From Glandiceps talaboti (taxonomy: Eukaryota > Hemichordata > Enteropneusta > Spengelidae), in contig NC_135565.1 of assembly GCF_964340395.1 (NCBI RefSeq), positions 15,067,209 through 15,114,708 of the forward strand: a stretch of DNA of 47,500 bases, read 5' to 3'. The notes beneath the pieces were generated by a model that searched no databases, was not told the DNA's origin, and saw only the letters and a list, made by a program, of their open reading frames with translations. A program made the position numbers and the translations under genes. Below, piece after piece: positions 44,441-47,500 of the stretch; position 1 is the first letter of the stretch, and every line of letters starts with the position of its first letter.

Positions 44441-44821
44441 TTAACATTAAGCCAGATTTTCTTCCTGTCAGACACCAATATGTTTACATTTCTTGTCTAT
44501 ACCTATATATTGCCATTCAACTGAACAATATCAATAAATCACTTATGTTTCAGTGTCATTGGCGCCACTTATACCAGGCTTCACAAAGTGTTTTCAATGA
44601 CCAACCTTTGTACCTGTCATAATGTAAATTGTACAATGAGTTCAAATAATATAATTTATTCCTAACTACTTCCTGCTATTTAGTTAATCAGGGTATAATT
44701 TGTGATAAATTCTTGAATTGGCAGGATATACTGTTTACAGAAGTGAGTGACCGATAGAGACTTAACCTATAGCAGTATTAGTTTCCTTGCAATCTAGTGA
44801 ATTCAGCAGTGATACAGTCAT

Positions 44822-45056
44822 GTTATTTATTTATTTATAAACCATCCAACAGGCATTGCCCAATAACAGGAGGAATGTTCAGTGTTAGTGTACGAGGAAA
44901 TCGGAGTACCCAGGGAAAACCTACATTTTTCGGTAGAGTCAAACTGAATGACACTTTTCTCACTTACGGAGTGGTAAATTTAATCAAACCCAGAATGGGT
45001 TTGAACCCCGACCGCAGTGGTATGAGGAAAGTGGTTTAACCACTCAGCCACCAATA
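44822..45056 (-). mobile_element. tRNA-derived SINE, minus strand
   Basis: On the minus strand the head reads TGGTGGCTGAGTGGTTAAAC (A-box region) followed by GGTCGGGGTTTGAACCCC (B-box), a tRNA Leu/Ser-like arrangement. The body contains GTTTTCCCTGGGTACTCCGA and TTTCCTCGTACACTAACACT, a block found in many animal SINEs as GGTTTCC-CCGGGTACTCCGGTTTCC. The 3' tail is AAATAAATAAATAA at 44824-44838. Length about 235 bp. It is the best preserved of the three SINEs. Confidence 0.85.
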
Positions 45057-45299
45057 ACCCTTTATGCAATAATTGTTCTCAACAATTTTGAGCCCTAGTG
45101 GGTAGGCTCTTAATCTTATGACCAGTTTGTTGTCATTATTGGGTGTTTCCTGGCACACCACCTGTTATGAAATTGTTATAGCAGTGAGACCAGACCATGT
45201 GCATAGCTTGTCGTATTTGAGATATTGAGATACAGTTAAGTTGGATTCTACAGAGTTTGCTTTCACAGATTCAGATATATATTCAGATAACCTAATGAT

Positions 45300-45452
45300 A
45301 TAGATAGACAAATAAATTTAATAAATGAATAAATTTAATAAATGAATGAATGAATAAATGGGTCAGTAAAGAAAGATATAAATAAATAAATATATGAATG
45401 AATGAATGAATGAATGAATGAATGAATGAATGAATGAATGAATGAATGAATG
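45300..45452 (+). repeat. GAAT/AAAT microsatellite
   Basis: AAATAAAT units change into about 15 GAAT units. The Phe-Ile-His-Ser open frame on the minus strand is a repeat translation. Confidence 0.95.
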
Positions 45453-47146
45453 GAAAATAAATAAGGTTTAAGCTAGACAGCATATATCTTATATATATGG
45501 TATGGGGTAATTTTAATCATATTTTTTCACTGGGTTAAGATAAGAAACATATTAAACAAATAGTTTGAAAGAATGTTAAAAAATACAGCTTACACTTACA
45601 CTAGTATGAGTGCAGTGTCATAAAGTTTACAACACAAGTGAACTGATCAGACTGTAATGTCTCCCACATAGTCTCTATTGTAATTTGATATCTAAAGTAT
45701 GTAATGTAATAACACATTTGTGATAGATGTGTATGTTGATAAAAGATACAAAATTTTTGATAAATATGATCACTAAATAAAAAAATATTCTCTACAACTG
45801 ATATTAAAACAAATTTTCTTTCCTTTCAATCTAAAATAACATGATTTGTGACAAAGTTTGGAAAAACAAAGAATTTTGAATTATGTGGGAAAGTATGTGG
45901 AGATGAATGTGAAAGGCAAACCCCCTGTTATGAAATGGAATAGTCTGGTTCACATTGTCAAAAGTTAATGATCAATCTATACAGCTGAGTACACACTGTC
46001 AAGTTGCCCTGCAGTCTATACCTAATTCTCTTTGTTTACGTCTGAAAAAAAGTCTAAAACCAGAGAAAATTTACTAGAATGGGTTCAAATATATTATTAT
46101 GGGTGAACGATATGTGCTGATATCACAGTTCTACACAGGCTTTTGACATCAGAATTTTGTAAGTATGATTTAGATACTACAATATCATTTTGGTTTTTGG
46201 TCATTTTTGGGATCAATGTTATCACTTTGAGTTCATATTTATTCATATTATATGATCAGAATATGCTTAGTTCTGGTTATTGGTATTTTCATAAACGATA
46301 GTTTGTTGAAATTCATGTTGTGGTTAGTGTACTCATAGCTAATGGTATTACTATACTTTATGTGGGTTTTATCATGAATGATGTGTATTTATGTGAATAA
46401 TTTCATTGACTATGTAAAGTTCTCAGCAAAAGTTCAGTTCCATCAATCAACAGTGCACTCAAATATCAAAGAGTTCTCATATTTCAATGACGAACAGCCA
46501 TCTTCATCTGGGATTGAGGCCATAACCCCTAAACAGTTTGCTGAATGATGGATGTATCTTTGTGATATTTTAGCATGTAATCACCAAGTGTTTGGTTTTG
46601 AATATAACCCATAAATTATAACATTTGCTGATATTAGTTTGTTATACAGGTTATTTTAGGTACAGACCTAAAACTGTAAACCAACTATTGATTTGATCTG
46701 TTTTGAATATTAAAGGGTACAGCATGAAATATACTATACATAGAAAAATGAAGTGAAAAATTCAAAACAACAAACAGAAAGTCAAAAACATTGTATTTAA
46801 AAGTAATTCTTTGTTATCATCTATGAATGATAATATCACTGTTTTACACTTGCATCATTTGTTATGACAGATTTAGTTTCTTGTTAGGCAAAAAAAAAAA
46901 GAATTGTCAGTGGTTCGGACATTTTGTCTCTTAAAAGTGGTGCAATGACACATTTTTTTTAATTCTCAACAAATTTAAACCTGTAACTCAATCTACTACT
47001 TGTGGCAGTAACCTATCTTTTATTAAGTTCTTTAGAGCAAGTGTGTGTGCTTGTTCATGATTGGCTCTACAGTTGTCTTCACTGAAGTAGGGAGTGTTAT
47101 TTTTGTGTTTCCCCTTGGATCTGCAGACTGCATGGGCTGGACAAAC

Positions 47147-47274
47147 ACACACACACACACAAACACACACAAAAAGACTGAGGCAAGGGTATTTAAGTGA
47201 TGTGTGCACTGTCCAGAAACAATTATTTTTTTTTCTTTTTCATTTTTCTTCTTTTTTTTTTTTGGGGGGGGGGG
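47147..47274 (+). repeat. CA tract and T-rich to G-run
   Basis: A short CA microsatellite (47147-47170) and a T-rich stretch ending in T(12)-G(10) at 47252-47274. Confidence 0.8.
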
Positions 47275-47500
47275 CCTTACTGTTGGTTTTAATTTGAAAA
47301 GTCAATGTATTATTAGTAACTATACAACACTGAGTAGCTCTTTAAAAAGAGAATTCTGACAATGGGAAATATTTATGAAATGAAAGGAGTACCATATATG
47401 TAACTGTATCAAAGAGTAAAAAGTATGTGTACATAGTTACAATCAAATTACAATCTATAATTGCTATGTAGAGGACATTTATAGTCAATATGAAATATGA

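Overview
The window is AT-rich, intron-dominated DNA from a nuclear animal genome. The evidence is split exons with GT-AG boundaries, tRNA-derived SINEs, MITE-like elements, long microsatellites and many tandem arrays. The SINE with a conserved central block and an ATT-type tail, frequent GCGCCCTCT-type motifs and abundant TACATGTA palindromes suggest a marine invertebrate (lophotrochozoan or invertebrate deuterostome). I cannot name the phylum from sequence alone. Nothing suggests bacterial, viral or organellar DNA.

Only one protein-coding gene can be supported, on the + strand. Four exons (2423-2500, 11889-12039, 12246-12320, 13316-13537) join in consistent phase. They encode about 176 residues forming five consecutive ankyrin repeats that closely resemble the N-terminal ankyrin domain of ANKS1A/ANKS1B (Odin family). 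The first exon of the gene must lie upstream of the window. The next ankyrin exon, the SAM domains and the PTB domain must lie downstream. I found no further exon in the last 34 kb.

Layout: 1-2422 is upstream intron; 2501-11888 is a 9.4 kb intron with dispersed repeats and MITE-like foldbacks; 12040-12245 is a short intron; 12321-13315 is an intron about 70% filled by a tandem array whose unit begins inside exon 3; 13538-47500 is one very large intron, open at the right end. The large intron holds three SINEs, several MITE-like elements, an eight-anchor array of ~191 bp monomers (25.5-26.9 kb), a foldback element whose arm has been tandemly amplified (31.7-32.1 kb), a ~358 bp array (33.8-35.0 kb), a 24 bp minisatellite of ~25 copies beside a related 73 bp array (38.0-39.0 kb), a GATGACATCA-rich array with 92 bp higher-order units (41.6-42.4 kb) and many microsatellites.

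Nearly all long open frames outside the four exons are translations of low-complexity repeats and are not genes. The most interesting observation is the exon-3 array: a 129 bp tandem unit has captured the last 11 codons and the splice donor of an ankyrin exon, and the exon-bearing copy pair is the least diverged.
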